Shown here in pieces: positions 10,797-22,600 of a DNA stretch of 64,000 nucleotides; within the stretch, counting starts at the first letter, position 1, and the number at the start of each line of letters is the position of its first letter. The translations under genes were made by a program, and so were the position numbers. Location of the stretch: NCBI GenBank assembly GCA_001599595.1, contig BCHH01000014.1:257587-321586 (forward strand). The letters are read 5' to 3'. Below the pieces are notes generated by a model. The model was given only the letters and a program-made list of their open reading frames with translations, was not told the DNA's origin and ran no database searches. The DNA comes from Beverwykella pulmonaria. Its lineage: Eukaryota > Ascomycota > Dothideomycetes > Pleosporales > Melanommataceae.

Positions 10797-12477
10797 TTAA
10801 GCCTTACTACAAGTAAAATCATCAAACCAAACATTCCCACTCTCCCCATCAAACAACGCCTTCTTTGGATAAGGGCAAAGCTTCGTCATGGCATTTGTGG
10901 CACTCTTTGCCTCCAACGCATCCGGTACCACACCATTCTCCACCCAATCCACTAACGCATCGAAACTTTTAGACGGGTATTCTCCGACACCACCACTACA
11001 ATGCGCTAGTCCTGGTGCTTCGGACAGGCGGTAGAAGTTGTACACATTGGGATCAAGCGCCGTGACTGCGTCATAGTACTGCAGAGTGTTGCGGAAGGCA
11101 ATTATTTCGTCGACTTTATATTAGAGTCAGCGATATATTATGAACAGTGTATAGGTAAAGATTTCGCGAATAAAGCGGAGGAAATGTACCCGCAGGACCG
11201 TGATACGTGTTCATCCTGCAACCAGCCCCACGAAACTCGGATAGATCGGGCGAGTTTATGCTGATGATTGATTCGTTCTCTCGAACTCTCTTGCGGAACA
11301 CATGCACGTAGTCCCGTCGAACTGCGAGTTCTTCTCCACAATCAGATTGATCCAGCTAGTGAAAGGATGACAACTTGAGAGGTGACCACGCTCGCACATG
11401 TCCCATTCGTATAACGTGTTGTAGCAGCGAGGCTCATGGGACCTGTCAGGTTTGCTTGGCAGCGCGGGGTGTACCAGAGGAAGCTGCCATCGGTGGCTTT
11501 GGCGTCGGCCCATACGGTATCGGCGACGGTTGCTGCGACTTTCGAGATTGATGTCGGTGCACTAGGCACACTGCAGCTGAGACGAGCTCCAACCATGGAG
11601 TAGGGGGGGAGGTGGCATGTGTCTAGATTTGAAATGATGCTGTCAGCAAGTCTATCATTTCCGTCGCAAAACCTAATGGTTGCCGTGGTCAGGGTATCAA
11701 ATTCGCACGGATGAGAATACTCTCACATCTCACTTATGACTTGCTGGGGAAAGTGTGCTTCGGTAAATAGCTCTGCTCAATTGATTGCCGGCGCCCCTGC
11801 GGCTATGCAGTCGATCACATTGGGGTATCGTTGAGTAAATGTAAGGCCTTTTCGTCTACCTTGCGAGCATCCGCTCCAGTACAAATATTTTGGTGGTCAG
11901 CCGTAGAAGCTATTAATGAAACCTTTTGCAACTAGTGCGGCATCATTCAAAGACACAGAGGCGAGGTCGTTAAGTAGGTATAGATTGACGTTACCCGGAC
12001 TTAGTAACGCCCAGTCTTCGGGAAGTTGGGACGGCACACCTCCATTGGCAGTGACAGTTGCATAGCCTTGGGCTACAGCTGCAGCTATACCGATGTCTGT
12101 GAACACAAATAGTCCTGCGATCCATTCTCCTCCGCCGATTGCTTGCAGTCGTTTGTTCCAAGTTGGACACATCGGTGACCAAATTTGTGGGATGAGAGTA
12201 TCATTTTGGCTTGAATGGGTATGTGTGATGGTAGCGTTGCAGAAAGTAACGTTATTTATTGAAAGTCTGGGTGGTTAAAGTTCCGTAACGAGGATGCGAA
12301 TGTCGAGTAGTTCTCGTCTAATACCGTTTCGGTCGAGATGAAACTGGATCCAAAGACTTCTGGAAATGGGATAGCCTGCGCAGTGCAGCTGCCGGGGTCA
12401 AGTACTTGTTGGCAGAGAGACATGGAGGCGTTATCTATGTTGCAGGAGTTGCGAGTGCTCGTGATTGAATGAGACAA
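10797..12477 (-). pseudogene. Decayed tannase/feruloyl esterase family gene
   Basis: Family segments occur in order but in different frames. The N-terminal Cys-containing part ends at 12256. Then NDTLIPQIW and a WNKRLQAIGGGEW segment (about 12230-12110) correspond to the family core. Next comes the nucleophile-elbow region WSGCSQGRR (about 11860), followed by IAAGAPAIN. The C-terminal DEIIAFRNTLQYYDAV and FYRLSEAPGLAHCSGG end with WFDDFTC at 10797. Breaks seen: a frame change between about 12256 and 12240, an in-frame TGA just before PPKYLYWSG (about 11896), a second TGA after APAIN (where the family usually has Trp), and frame changes near 11345 and 11300. One clean intron with GTACAT near 11190 still joins exons correctly, so decay is moderate. 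In live form it would have been a secreted esterase acting on plant phenolic esters. Confidence 0.75.
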
Positions 12478-12885
12478 AGATGAATACGAGCATCTTCCTT
12501 AAATACCCCCCATTTTGACCAAATTGTGATTGTATCTCCTTGCTAACTGTTCAAGTTTCTTCCGAGATTCGGTATATTTCCTAGCTGCGGCTCTGTGTGG
12601 TGTTGATACGGTCGTTGCGTCCTACAGTATGTGATTATCCAATCAAGCATCTTCTTCAGTTGCTGCGAGTACGAACCAAATACGATACGAGTGCGATACG
12701 AGTGCGATACGAGAATCTACCCGAGACGAGACGAGATGAACTTGGCAGGCACGCGTATGTGATCTCGCATCAGCATCTGTTTGAAGGTTAGGGAGTCAAT
12801 TCGTGAATTCAATAAGAGCATCAGGCAATCCTGATTCCAATGGAAATTCCCCAGCGCATACTTCAAATTCTTCTTTCATTACAGC
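12478..12885. other. Intergenic region between the pseudogene and the RTA1 gene
   Basis: This holds the 5' flanks of two divergent units. A short direct repeat of the unit GATACGAGTGC is seen near 12684-12715. Nothing else was identified. Confidence 0.5.
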
Positions 12886-13887
12886 ATGGCGACCACCACA
12901 GCACCTCGCACATACGCGCTTTACCAATATCCCCCTACTCTTGCCGGGGCCATCATTTTTTGCATCCTCTTCTTGTCGACGACCGCTTTCCATTTGTACC
13001 AAATGTTTAGGAAGAGAACTTGGTTCCTTATCCCACTTGTAATCGGCGGAATATGCAAGTCGAACCTCTCCAATACGACGAGCGCTGTAAGCTAACTGCT
13101 TTGCTACGTAGGTGAGTTCGCTGGGTACGCTGCACGATCGAAGTCCGCGACAGAACCTACAGGGCATAATCGCCTCATGCCCTTCGTCATTCAGAACATG
13201 TACATTCTCATTGCGCCAGCTTTGTTCGCTGCTACAATCTACATGACCCTCGGCCGGATTATAAAGTTGATCGAAGGAGATCAACATGCCATCGTCAGTG
13301 GCCAGAAGCTCACGAGAGTCTTTCTCTTGGGGGATGTTTTCTGTTTCGTCCTGCAGTCTCTTGGTATGTACTCTTCCGCTCTGGGCGTACATTTAGTCTT
13401 CTAGGAATTAATAAAGCTAATAGGGGGAACTCTAACCGCATTGGCAATGATAAATCAAAAGTCCACAAAGGCCAAATTCGGGCAAAATATCGTTCTTGCC
13501 GGCATCATTCTACAACTACTCTGGTTCGGATTCTTCATCATCGTGGCCTGGCAGCTGCAACACCGTTTGAATCGAAATCCCACTATAGCGTCTCGAAATC
13601 CAGATATCCAGTGGAAACGATACCTGTGCTCTTTGTACTTCGTCAGCGGACTAGTAATAGTACGATCTATCTTCCGAGTCATTGAGTTTTCGCAGGGACA
13701 CGATGGATATCTTCAAAGCCATGAGGTGTACTTTTATCTGTTCGATTCGATCCCAATGTTTGTTCTTATGGTATGGTTGAATTGGCAGCATCCTGGTGAG
13801 ATTGCATTACAGTTGCAGAGTACCGGAAATGGGGCTGTTGAGTATGTCATGGGTACGGATGTTGAAAGCTCAGGTGGTCGAAAGTGA
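12886..13887 (+). CDS. RTA1-like seven-helix membrane protein (lipid-translocating exporter family)
   Basis: RTA1-family proteins are fungal plasma- or vacuolar-membrane proteins tied to resistance to toxic lipophilic compounds and to sphingoid-base movement. I read three exons: 12886-13054, 13112-13363 and 13424-13887, total 294 residues. Intron 2 is ordinary (GTATGT...TAG). Intron 1 begins with GCAAGT instead of GT and ends CTACGTAG. Splicing there restores the family segment GGICEFAGYAAR; unspliced, the frame stops at once. Hydrophobic helices are clear (for example LAGAIIFCILFLSTTAF, MYILIAPALFAATIYM). Family marks include the YILIAPALFAA segment and the late FRVIEF region. The position beside the regulator and NRPS suggests self-protection, but many fungi carry unlinked paralogues. 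Confidence 0.85.
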
Positions 13888-14427
13888 TGAGAAGGTAGAG
13901 AGGTGTGACTCTTTTAGAGAGGGATAATAATAGTGGATGTAGGCTTATACGCTAACGCTGATGTAAAAATATGGAGGTTGATATACTTCAGTGAATACTA
14001 CACAGTCTGGTGAATTTCGCAAGGCGTAGTGAAGATCTACAGGATTCTGCTTGACGGCTGAACGCCTTTCGGCGGGCTGGGACTGATTTGAGCGCTGGCT
14101 ATGTTTGGGCATTCGCAAGATGAAAGGCGTGCTAGTGGCACGGTAGCGGAGCATGATTAAGCTTGCGAGGTCGACGATACAGCCGGAAACAGGGATGACA
14201 ATCCATCTATGTCGGATAGGTTGAAACTAATTGAGCTCGGGTTTTTCTTTTCCTTGTAAGAATATCTAAGCAATAGATCTCTGAATGGTGAAGGTGTTGG
14301 ATCGGTATTCTTGGCTGTGTAGAACAGTGACAACGAATTCCCATTTCTGCTATAATTGCCTCCTTACTATGCTTGTTGCTAAGTCGGTCGATGGCACGGG
14401 CCCCCAAAAATCTTGAACTCAATGCAC
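13888..14427. other. Convergent intergenic region
   Basis: This lies between the 3' ends of the RTA1 gene and the transcription factor. No gene was seen. Confidence 0.5.
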
Positions 14428-15734
14428 TCAGTCGTTGCTGGCCTCTTGAAGCTCTCGTCTCCGAAGTATAGACGTAAGAGAATCCATGGGAGGAATCCAT
14501 CCGACCTGCTGAAGAGGCCACTGTATCCAAGGATGATACTCAAGAGGGAGCCTCTCATGAATTCCGGAAAGGAGATGCGGAACCCAAAACCCCATTGCCC
14601 AATTCGATGATAGGTCGTGTATCGGGACACAGGCGTAAGCGAATATCGTAAGTGCGACCGGATTGAGTTGCTGCAGAAGGTCTGTGAAGCCGCTCGAGCA
14701 CCGATAAAGCCATAGTCCGATACTGCGAAGTTGCGACTGCGCCTTCCGGCCTTCCGCGACATATCTTGAGGAGTATAGCCGGGAAAGCTCCTCGAGGGCA
14801 GAGTGGAGAATATGTGATTCCTTGGGACATGTTGAAACGGACGTGATCATATCGCGGAGGCGATCCAGCTGATCAGATTCTGAAGACGGCAATGGTATAC
14901 AAGGTTGCAAGGCAGCTAAAATACCATCCTTAATCATTGGAGCCAGCGGTCCATTTTTGATAATCTCGCCATATGAATCGAATACCGGATGGGAGCCTCG
15001 AAACAGTGACATCCACTCAGCAGAGCCGTTATCGCTGAAGAGTAAGAAGTCTCCGGGCGTTGGCCCCCTGGCTAGTGTGAACGAGGTACACAAGCTCGAA
15101 AAGAGGAAAAGATAGTGGCAGTTGTCTTCGTTCAAGTTCCGCAATAATGAGGTGGCTATCCGTAGACCTGCCTGGTAATGTCTATTTGCGTGATCGAGAT
15201 AATGTTGCTTATTTTTTGGATTGAAACGAGCAAGATGCAATGCAGAGAGACCGAGAACCATGTGGAGGATATGAACGTTGGAGAATCCGATTCGTGGGAC
15301 ATTTGTTCTCATGAAGACTTCCAGCATCGGATTATCTGAAAGCGAAATGCATGTTGTTGTGACATAGTTGTGCATCAATTCAGCAGTAATCGGCCCCCAT
15401 TCAACAGGAAATTCATTCTCTGCAATGGTTGTTGTGGATGTTGCTTCACTTGGTGCAGAATCCTCGTAGCGAACCGTTGATGTTGAAGCTGGTGAATTGC
15501 CGGATGAGGTTGGACTTTGCTGCGAAGTGGCTGAAAAGCTGCAAACAGCTGAATGTTTGGTACAATTCTTGCACCTTGGTTTCGATTCATCGCACTAATG
15601 TATGCTCAGTACTAACCATGAGAAGAGCGGCTGGAAATCACCTTAATTCTTCTTCTTTTGCAGACGAGGCACCCAAGACGCGACTTGGGATGCGACCTAC
15701 GCTGTCCGAGCCCTGTGTACTGGGCTTCAGGCAT
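14428..15734 (-). CDS. Zn2Cys6 transcription factor, candidate pathway regulator
   Basis: A fungal binuclear zinc-cluster activator of 419 residues, in two exons: 15734-15642 and 15594-14428. The 47-bp intron (15641-15595, GTGATT...ATTAG) lies inside the zinc cluster, so the motif only appears after splicing. Its Cys residues are at 22, 25, 32, 39, 42 and 49, the exact CX2CX6CX6CX2CX6C spacing, with the basic run KRRRIK between. A Ser/Thr/Pro-rich linker follows (about 53-85). The rest is helical and resembles the regulatory domain of UPC2-like (sterol-uptake-type) factors, with HMVLGLSALHLA near the start. It lies directly downstream of the NRPS on the same strand, the usual position for an in-cluster regulator. 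The known HC-toxin regulator TOXE is a different protein type, so its role here is inferred from location only. Confidence 0.85.
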
Positions 15735-16676
15735 TCTGGGAGGGAGGCTCACAGTTCAGGTCTTTAGGCCTTGAGGTTGTTACTACTGATAGAGAGGGTG
15801 GCAATATAAATGGTGAAGTGTGACATCAAGAGTGTTGACAAGGGGCAGAGGAATAGCGATGGAGGATGGAGTGCAGCCGGCTCGGAAACACTTCGGCTCC
15901 GTCGTGGCTCCATATGGCCCGTGCAAACGCTTTCCTGCCAACCAATCAAAAAGCCTTTTGAGATCGTCGTCTTGAATCAACATCGTATATCTGAAAATTG
16001 GAAATAACAGTACGTAGATTTAAAAGTATTATGTTTAAAGAGTTTCGATTTCTTGCATGTCCTATTAGCTGTCGCAAAATTATTTCTAATGAGTACGTCC
16101 CGTCATCTCAATGCAGAACGACGGCAGATATATTGCTCATTGTTTATGTAAGAAGAGCGGCGATACGGTGAAGTGAACTCAGGCAGAGGGAGAAAGGATT
16201 AAGTCTGCTCTTCCAAGCTCTACCGCATGTGCCGATTGTACTCTTACTAACGCCTATTAGGCATCCTCTCTACATCTCCGTTATCCTCCTGGGTCCCAAA
16301 ACGTAGTCGATGCTTTCATCTTTGCTGAAAAATATAATAGCACAAAGCAAGCCTAAACCAATCCTATTGCCATCAAGCTAAATCGAGCGGTGAAACATGC
16401 GTGCAATTCGCCTTAAGACGTGAAAGGTTACAGGAAGTTGTTTCATGTGTTGGGAGTGTATCACGGTGTTAGAGGACAAATTTAGAGAAACAAAGTCATT
16501 AAACCATTAACACAAAAGAATAAGAGCCATGCGCGCGATACGAACCACCAAATCCAATGGCTTCCCTAGAAAACAACCAATGAGCCCTAAGAATCCCAAA
16601 GTCAAACCCAAGCATTATGAAAAATCAATAATCCAACGCCAACAACCCCCGAAACAACATCAAATGAGCTCCCCAA
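15735..16676. other. NRPS 3' flank and promoter of the transcription factor
   Basis: 942 bases without a supported gene. CGG triplets suited to zinc-cluster factors occur near 15880-15905 (a CGG-N2-CGG arrangement), about 150 bp upstream of the regulator's start. This might allow autoregulation, but such triplets are common. Confidence 0.4.
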
Positions 16677-19600
16677 CTATATAGTCAGCGCCTCAAGCCC
16701 TCCAATGGCTCCTTCCAGGGCATCCAACCTAACCCACTCCTCAACCACAGCCCTGTACATGACAGCAACCTCCATCATCATGCTCTTATCCATGATGCCC
16801 GACCAGTATCCCAGCTGTACCTCCAAGCTTCTCTCCCCAAGCAACACACCAAGCACGACATCGAATTCCGGTGCTCTCGTCCCAAACAGTGTGTCGAAGT
16901 TGAGCGCTGAGCCGCCACTCTTCTTGTCATTGGCGCTGGGATAGTACCCATTCGCGCTCTCCTCGTTTGCGTACTCGATAGAGAGCACAGAGTTCCAAGC
17001 GAGCATGCCATCGGCGGCTTCTTTAGCATTTGCTGCGGCCACGAAACCGTGTTGGTGGTCTAGTGTTTTAAAGAAGGAGTCGTGCGTCTTCTTCAACAAC
17101 TCCTTACTGCTCTCCTCATCTCCGATCTGTATCTTACAAGCCAGCATGTTGATCATAGGTCCAACTAATTCATCGACCCCCGGGATATCGAGCTCGCGGT
17201 TCGCGGTGATGTATCCGAAGAGCACGTCGTCTGATTTCGTGAATGCGCGTAGGACAAGGACCCATGCCGCCTGGAAGAGCGTTGCGGGTGTGATTTTGTA
17301 TTTGCGGCAATGCCGCGTTATGGCTTCTGTGGTGACACCGACGCTAATGGGGACGAGGATGTTCTCGCCCTTGTCTGCGACATCGATTGTGATCTTGCGC
17401 GGGATGTGGCAGGGTGTAACATCCTCGAGATAGGACGTCCAGAAATCATTCGCTGGACCCATGTCCTGCTTCACCATCCACTCGACGTAACTGGAGAAGC
17501 CCGGTGCAACACCCTCAGGTAGTAGATCTTGATATGCGAGAACGAGATCCTGGTAGATAATGCGGGTGGACATTCCATCTTGTAGCGCATGGCTGATCTC
17601 GAGCTTACAGTACACCGCGTCACGCGTCTGGAAGATTGTGAAGCCGACGTGTGGCTTGAAGGAGGAGTGTGAGACGGTGTGGTGGTTCTTAATGATGCGG
17701 GTCACATTTGTGATGTCGCAGTTGATGACGCCGACTATGGGTGTGTAGTCTTTGAGGATGAGCTGAGTGGATTCGGAAGGGTTGGAGACATTGGGAATGA
17801 AAACGGTACGCAGAGCCTCGTGGCGGGCGGTCACTTGCTTCCAGGCGGACTGGAGGCGAGCAATGTCAATTGTGGCAGAACCACCGGGAGTGATCTTGTG
17901 GGCGGTGTCGGACTGGTAGGATCCAGGAGTGATCTTTTGACTGTTCAGCATGCGCTGCTGGAGAGGTGTGCAAGGAACGATAGCCGCTACGTTAGACAAT
18001 GGCACGTTGATGTCGGCGATCACCTTTTCAAGGCTAGAAAGCTCAGCGTATTCCAAGCCAAGAAGAGGGAAATCGCTGAGAGTTGACTTGCGAGCCATGG
18101 TGACCAGATTAGAAGCAAGGCTAGGAAGTGACTGCTCGATGGTACTAATAAAGTTGGCAAGTGTCTCTTGCTGGGAGAGCTCGGCGCTGTGGGTGAATTT
18201 GATTGTGATTTCGCCGTTGGCGATAACGGCAGAGACAGTGATGACGGCTTGAGGAATCCCAAAAGTGGGCCTTCGGAGAACTTCCTCGTCATTGATGGTG
18301 GTGTATTCGATCGAATCAGCAAGGATCTCGACATACTCAGGAATAGACCGCATAAGAGAGGCACTGATATCCTCAGTGGCCCGATTGTCCTTGGCTTCGC
18401 TGAGAAGTTGGATGAAGTCCTGGGCATCGGTCTGTGGCAGTTGGCGGATGCGGTTGAATTGTCCCACAGTCCTGGCGTGTCGCGACTCCTCCTTGATGGC
18501 GATGGAAGCAGAACGACCAAAGGCAGTGCTCCACGCCTTGGCTAGGACAGCGACCAATATATCAGCGGGCTCAGTCGAGAGGGCGTTATTGCTGGCGCCC
18601 AGAAGTGTTGAGGTAACTCCAGAGGGAAATGTGATAGACCTTTCGACGATGTTGGCAGTCATGAGGGTGTCACTCTTGATACCCCAAGCACTGAAGTCGG
18701 CAGCAGGGTTTTCAATGCTAACGGAAGCGCGGCCCTGGATAAATAGAGACTGGAAAGACGAGGCCTTCGCTGCGACCATGTTGCCTTCAAGAAGCTGGCG
18801 AATATCTTGGATAATGATTCTTACCGACGCAGTGTCGGCAATCAGCGGATGGATAGTAAACGCTATTTGCTGGCTGGATGTTTCCATGAGGTCAAAGAGG
18901 TGAACCGCGAACAAAGGTCCATTCTCAACATCCAGCTCGATTTCATTGTTTGCCAGGAATTTCTTAACGTCGTCTCTGGTAGCAAGAGCATGCGCTTCGA
19001 AGTTGTAGGAACTCGCAAGCTCTCTCGTAATGGTCTGGCACCATTGTTGCTCAGAATCGCGCGAGAAACGTGCGCGAAGCATGGCGTGCTGCTGAACAAC
19101 ACCCTCGATAGCTCGGATGAGCTTTGGCACTGTAGTTGATGAAGCTAAATGTATCAGGTGAGTCTGAGCCTCCACCTTGTTGTCAAGGAGGGTCTTTTGC
19201 CAGGCCGTCAATGAAAACTCTTGCCCAATGACATCCTCTGCTCCCTCTTCTCCAATGAACTTTGCTTCAACGGCGAGGTGTGAGATGCTCTCACAAGTAA
19301 GGATGTCACGCACTGTTAGTAAAATACCTGCAGCCTGGCCCTTGGCCCTGAGCTGCATAGCTGTGATCGAATCACCTCCCAAGTCGAGGAAGGATCGGTT
19401 CATGTTGATGCTTGGGAGACCAAGCACGCTTGAAAGAAGATCGTGCAAGCGCTTCTGCTGTTCTGTTGCTGGCTCGCCGCCCTCATCTTTATCTCCTCCT
19501 ACGATTGTTTCGTATACCTTATCGTCCATTTCTACCAGCCACTTCGTCGTAGTCACCCTGTCCATCTTGTTGTTTGGTGTTAATGGAAGCGCACGAACGA

Positions 19601-22600
19601 TTATCCACACCGCAGGCACCATATAGTCAGGCACCTTGGTTGCGAGGTGGTTGCGGACACTGGAAATTTGCACATCTGCAATGCCCTTGTCGAGACCCGA
19701 AACCAATTTCAACTGGGTTTCTGGGCTGAGAGTTGATGACAGTGACTCAAGAGAGAGCACCGCAACTAGCCTCTTCTGAAGATAACCAGCCTTTGGGAGT
19801 AGAACGACTGCCTGGTTGACGCGTGAGTCGGCGACAATATGATGCTCGATTTCGCTGAGTTCGATACGCTGACCGTGATGCTTGACTTGAAAGTCCTTTC
19901 GGCTCACATAGCATATAGTTCCTTCGGAGCTGTACTTGCAGAGATCGCCTGTCTTGTACATGCGACGGGTTTTGCCAGAGCCTTGGGACCAAGCAGGGTC
20001 GAGGACAAATGCGGCATCAGTCTTGGCCTTGTCGTTGAGATATCCGCGAGAAACCATCCTTCCCTCGATGACAAGCTCTCCGATAGCGCCAATTGGTGCA
20101 AGCTTGTTGTGGTCCTCTGCGTCGACGATCCACATATGGCACCCAGATGGTCGGCCGAGGTCGGCGGGGTCGCTCTCGATCGTTAGAGGAACTGCGTCCA
20201 CGCAATGAATGCTGCACTCCGTCATACCGTAGGAGATGATAAGATCGACCACAGAAGCCCATCGCTGGACATTGTCTTGAGTGAGCAGCTCTCCGCCAAG
20301 GATGAGCCTCTTGAGAGTAGGAACCGCCTTGGGATCGAGCATACCGGCAACAGTTGGGGTCAGGAACCCGTAATTGCATTTCATTCTATTGATTGCACCG
20401 GGGAGGTCATTGATGCGCTCATCCTCAGATGGTACGCAAATGGTTCCTCCACGCTGGAGGGTGGTGAAAATGTCAGCTACACTTACGTCGAAAGTGTAGG
20501 CAGCGAACTGCAAAAGTCTAGTCGTGGGTCCGACCTTACGATTCGTTCCGTGAGCCTTCGAGCTGGTGCAGAGAGAGCCATGCTCGACCACCACACCCTT
20601 CGGTTTGCCCGTGCTACCAGAGGTAAACAGCACGAAAGCTGGATTGTTAGGAGAAACGTTGGGGAGCGCAGTGGATAATGTAAGGGCATCGAGCATGGCT
20701 TGGTCAACAACGATTGCCTCGTGGATACCGCTGAATTTGTGGGAGTGTATGTTGTCGGTAAGAACAAATCTTGCACCAGCCTGCTCGACAATCTCGCTCA
20801 TACGGGCAATCGGCGAGTTGCGGCCAAGGTGGACGCAAGCACCTCCCGCCTTGAGAGTTGCCATCATGGCAATAACGGTGTACATAGATTTGTCGAAGCA
20901 CATGGGTACGAGGCACTCCGGCTTGATACCTTTCTCGACGAGGTAAGCGGCCAACTTATCAGTGAGCTCATCGAGCTGCTTGTAGGTAACCTCGCCGTCC
21001 CATGAACTGACAGCGGTAGCGTTCGGACGGGTCTTGACCTGCTCCCGGAAAATATTGTGCACACAGTCATCGATCTCTTCGATTTCGACCAGGTTGTTCC
21101 ATTCCACCAATTGCTGGACATGTGCGGGGGTGACAAGGCCAACATTCTTAAGAAGGGTTGATTGGGATGCATTGATAAGTTGATGAACGACAAACTCAAA
21201 TTGGTCCAGAACAATGCGAGCCGATGCCTCAGGAAGGGCCTTGTGATCGAACTGGAGCTCAACGTCGACACGGTTCTCGCTCATGACCATGCATTCAACA
21301 ACAGCGGCATAGATGTGGAAGCCACGGAGGAGTTCCTTGTCGAGGACCTCCTCGAGCAGTGAGCCTTGCTCAATCTCCCCCAGTGGCTGTTGGATGACAA
21401 ATAGGTTTTTGAGGTTCTGTTTCTCCCCGGCCATAGCGTAGATGTTCTGGACACCGGCATGTTCGAAAGGAATCATGTCAGTGGATTGCTGCTGGACGGT
21501 GGACAAGAACTGGGCGATGGTAGAGGTGGCGTTGATCTGGAGTTGAATAGGTACTGTTGTGATTGTTGGGCCGACGAGGCTCTCAATATCTTGAATGGGG
21601 GCGTTACGTCCAGAGTTGGTGGCGGCAAAAGCGACATCCTCAGAACCCATATACCGGCTAGTTACGATGGCCCAGGCAGCGCGAAGAATAGTGGAGAGCA
21701 TGAAACCCTTGTCCGCGTCGCGAACGAACTCGATTGTGCGAGTGACCTCAGAATCAGGAGATGGTTGATAGGTGGCGGAAGGAAGATGCGGGAAGCTGTT
21801 GGGCGTTCCTTGTCCAAGTTGCTTCTTCCAAAATGTCTTGCACTCCTCCGCATCTACCTCGGTGATGAGCTTGATGAAGCGGTTGAAGCCTGGTGCAGCG
21901 CTGAGTTCTGCGCCGTTGTAGAGAGCTTCAAGCTGCTCCATCAAAGTGTTGGCACTGTGGCCATCGTATAGTGCGTGATGAACAGTCCAGATAAAGTGAC
22001 GATGCTCGGAGTCCAGAGCCCATCGAGCAAGAGGGCTTCCGTACTTTATGAATGATGATTTGTCGCGAGCTAGGTAGTCGGGCAGAGCAGTCTCAGGTTG
22101 TTGCCACGAGATATCCTCGTTGAGCACGACCTGGACAGCGCCAGAGGTCTTGGAGAGAACAATGCGAGTTCTCAAGATTGGATGGAGGGCAACGAGCTGA
22201 GTCCAGGCGTTCTTGAAACGCTGAACATCAATGTTCTCCTGGAGACGAAACACGCGCTGAGCAGTATACGCGCCTTGCTGCTGAGTCGCAAGCTCCATAA
22301 GGCCTTCTTGAAGAGGTGTGCAAGGATAGATATCCTCAATAGTTTCTTGGAGTACTTCGCACTGCTCAGCAGCATCTTCAACTAGGCTGGCCTCGGTAGG
22401 AGCCAATGAGAATGGCGCAATAGGACCGGTGGCTTCGGCAGCATCTGAACTTGCAACAACAGCCATGTCGCACAAGACAGGGTTCTTGAAGATGTCGGCG
22501 ACAATGAGATTAATACCTACGGATCGGGCCATAGAAGTAAGGCGCATGGCTTTGATGGAGTCACCACCCTTGCTAAAGAAGCTGTCGTCGGCGCCAACTG

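Noticed and set aside
10797..12477. RIP as the cause of the esterase breaks
   Set aside because: The apparent TGG-to-TGA change is not in the preferred CpA context, and no repeat copy is visible in the window.
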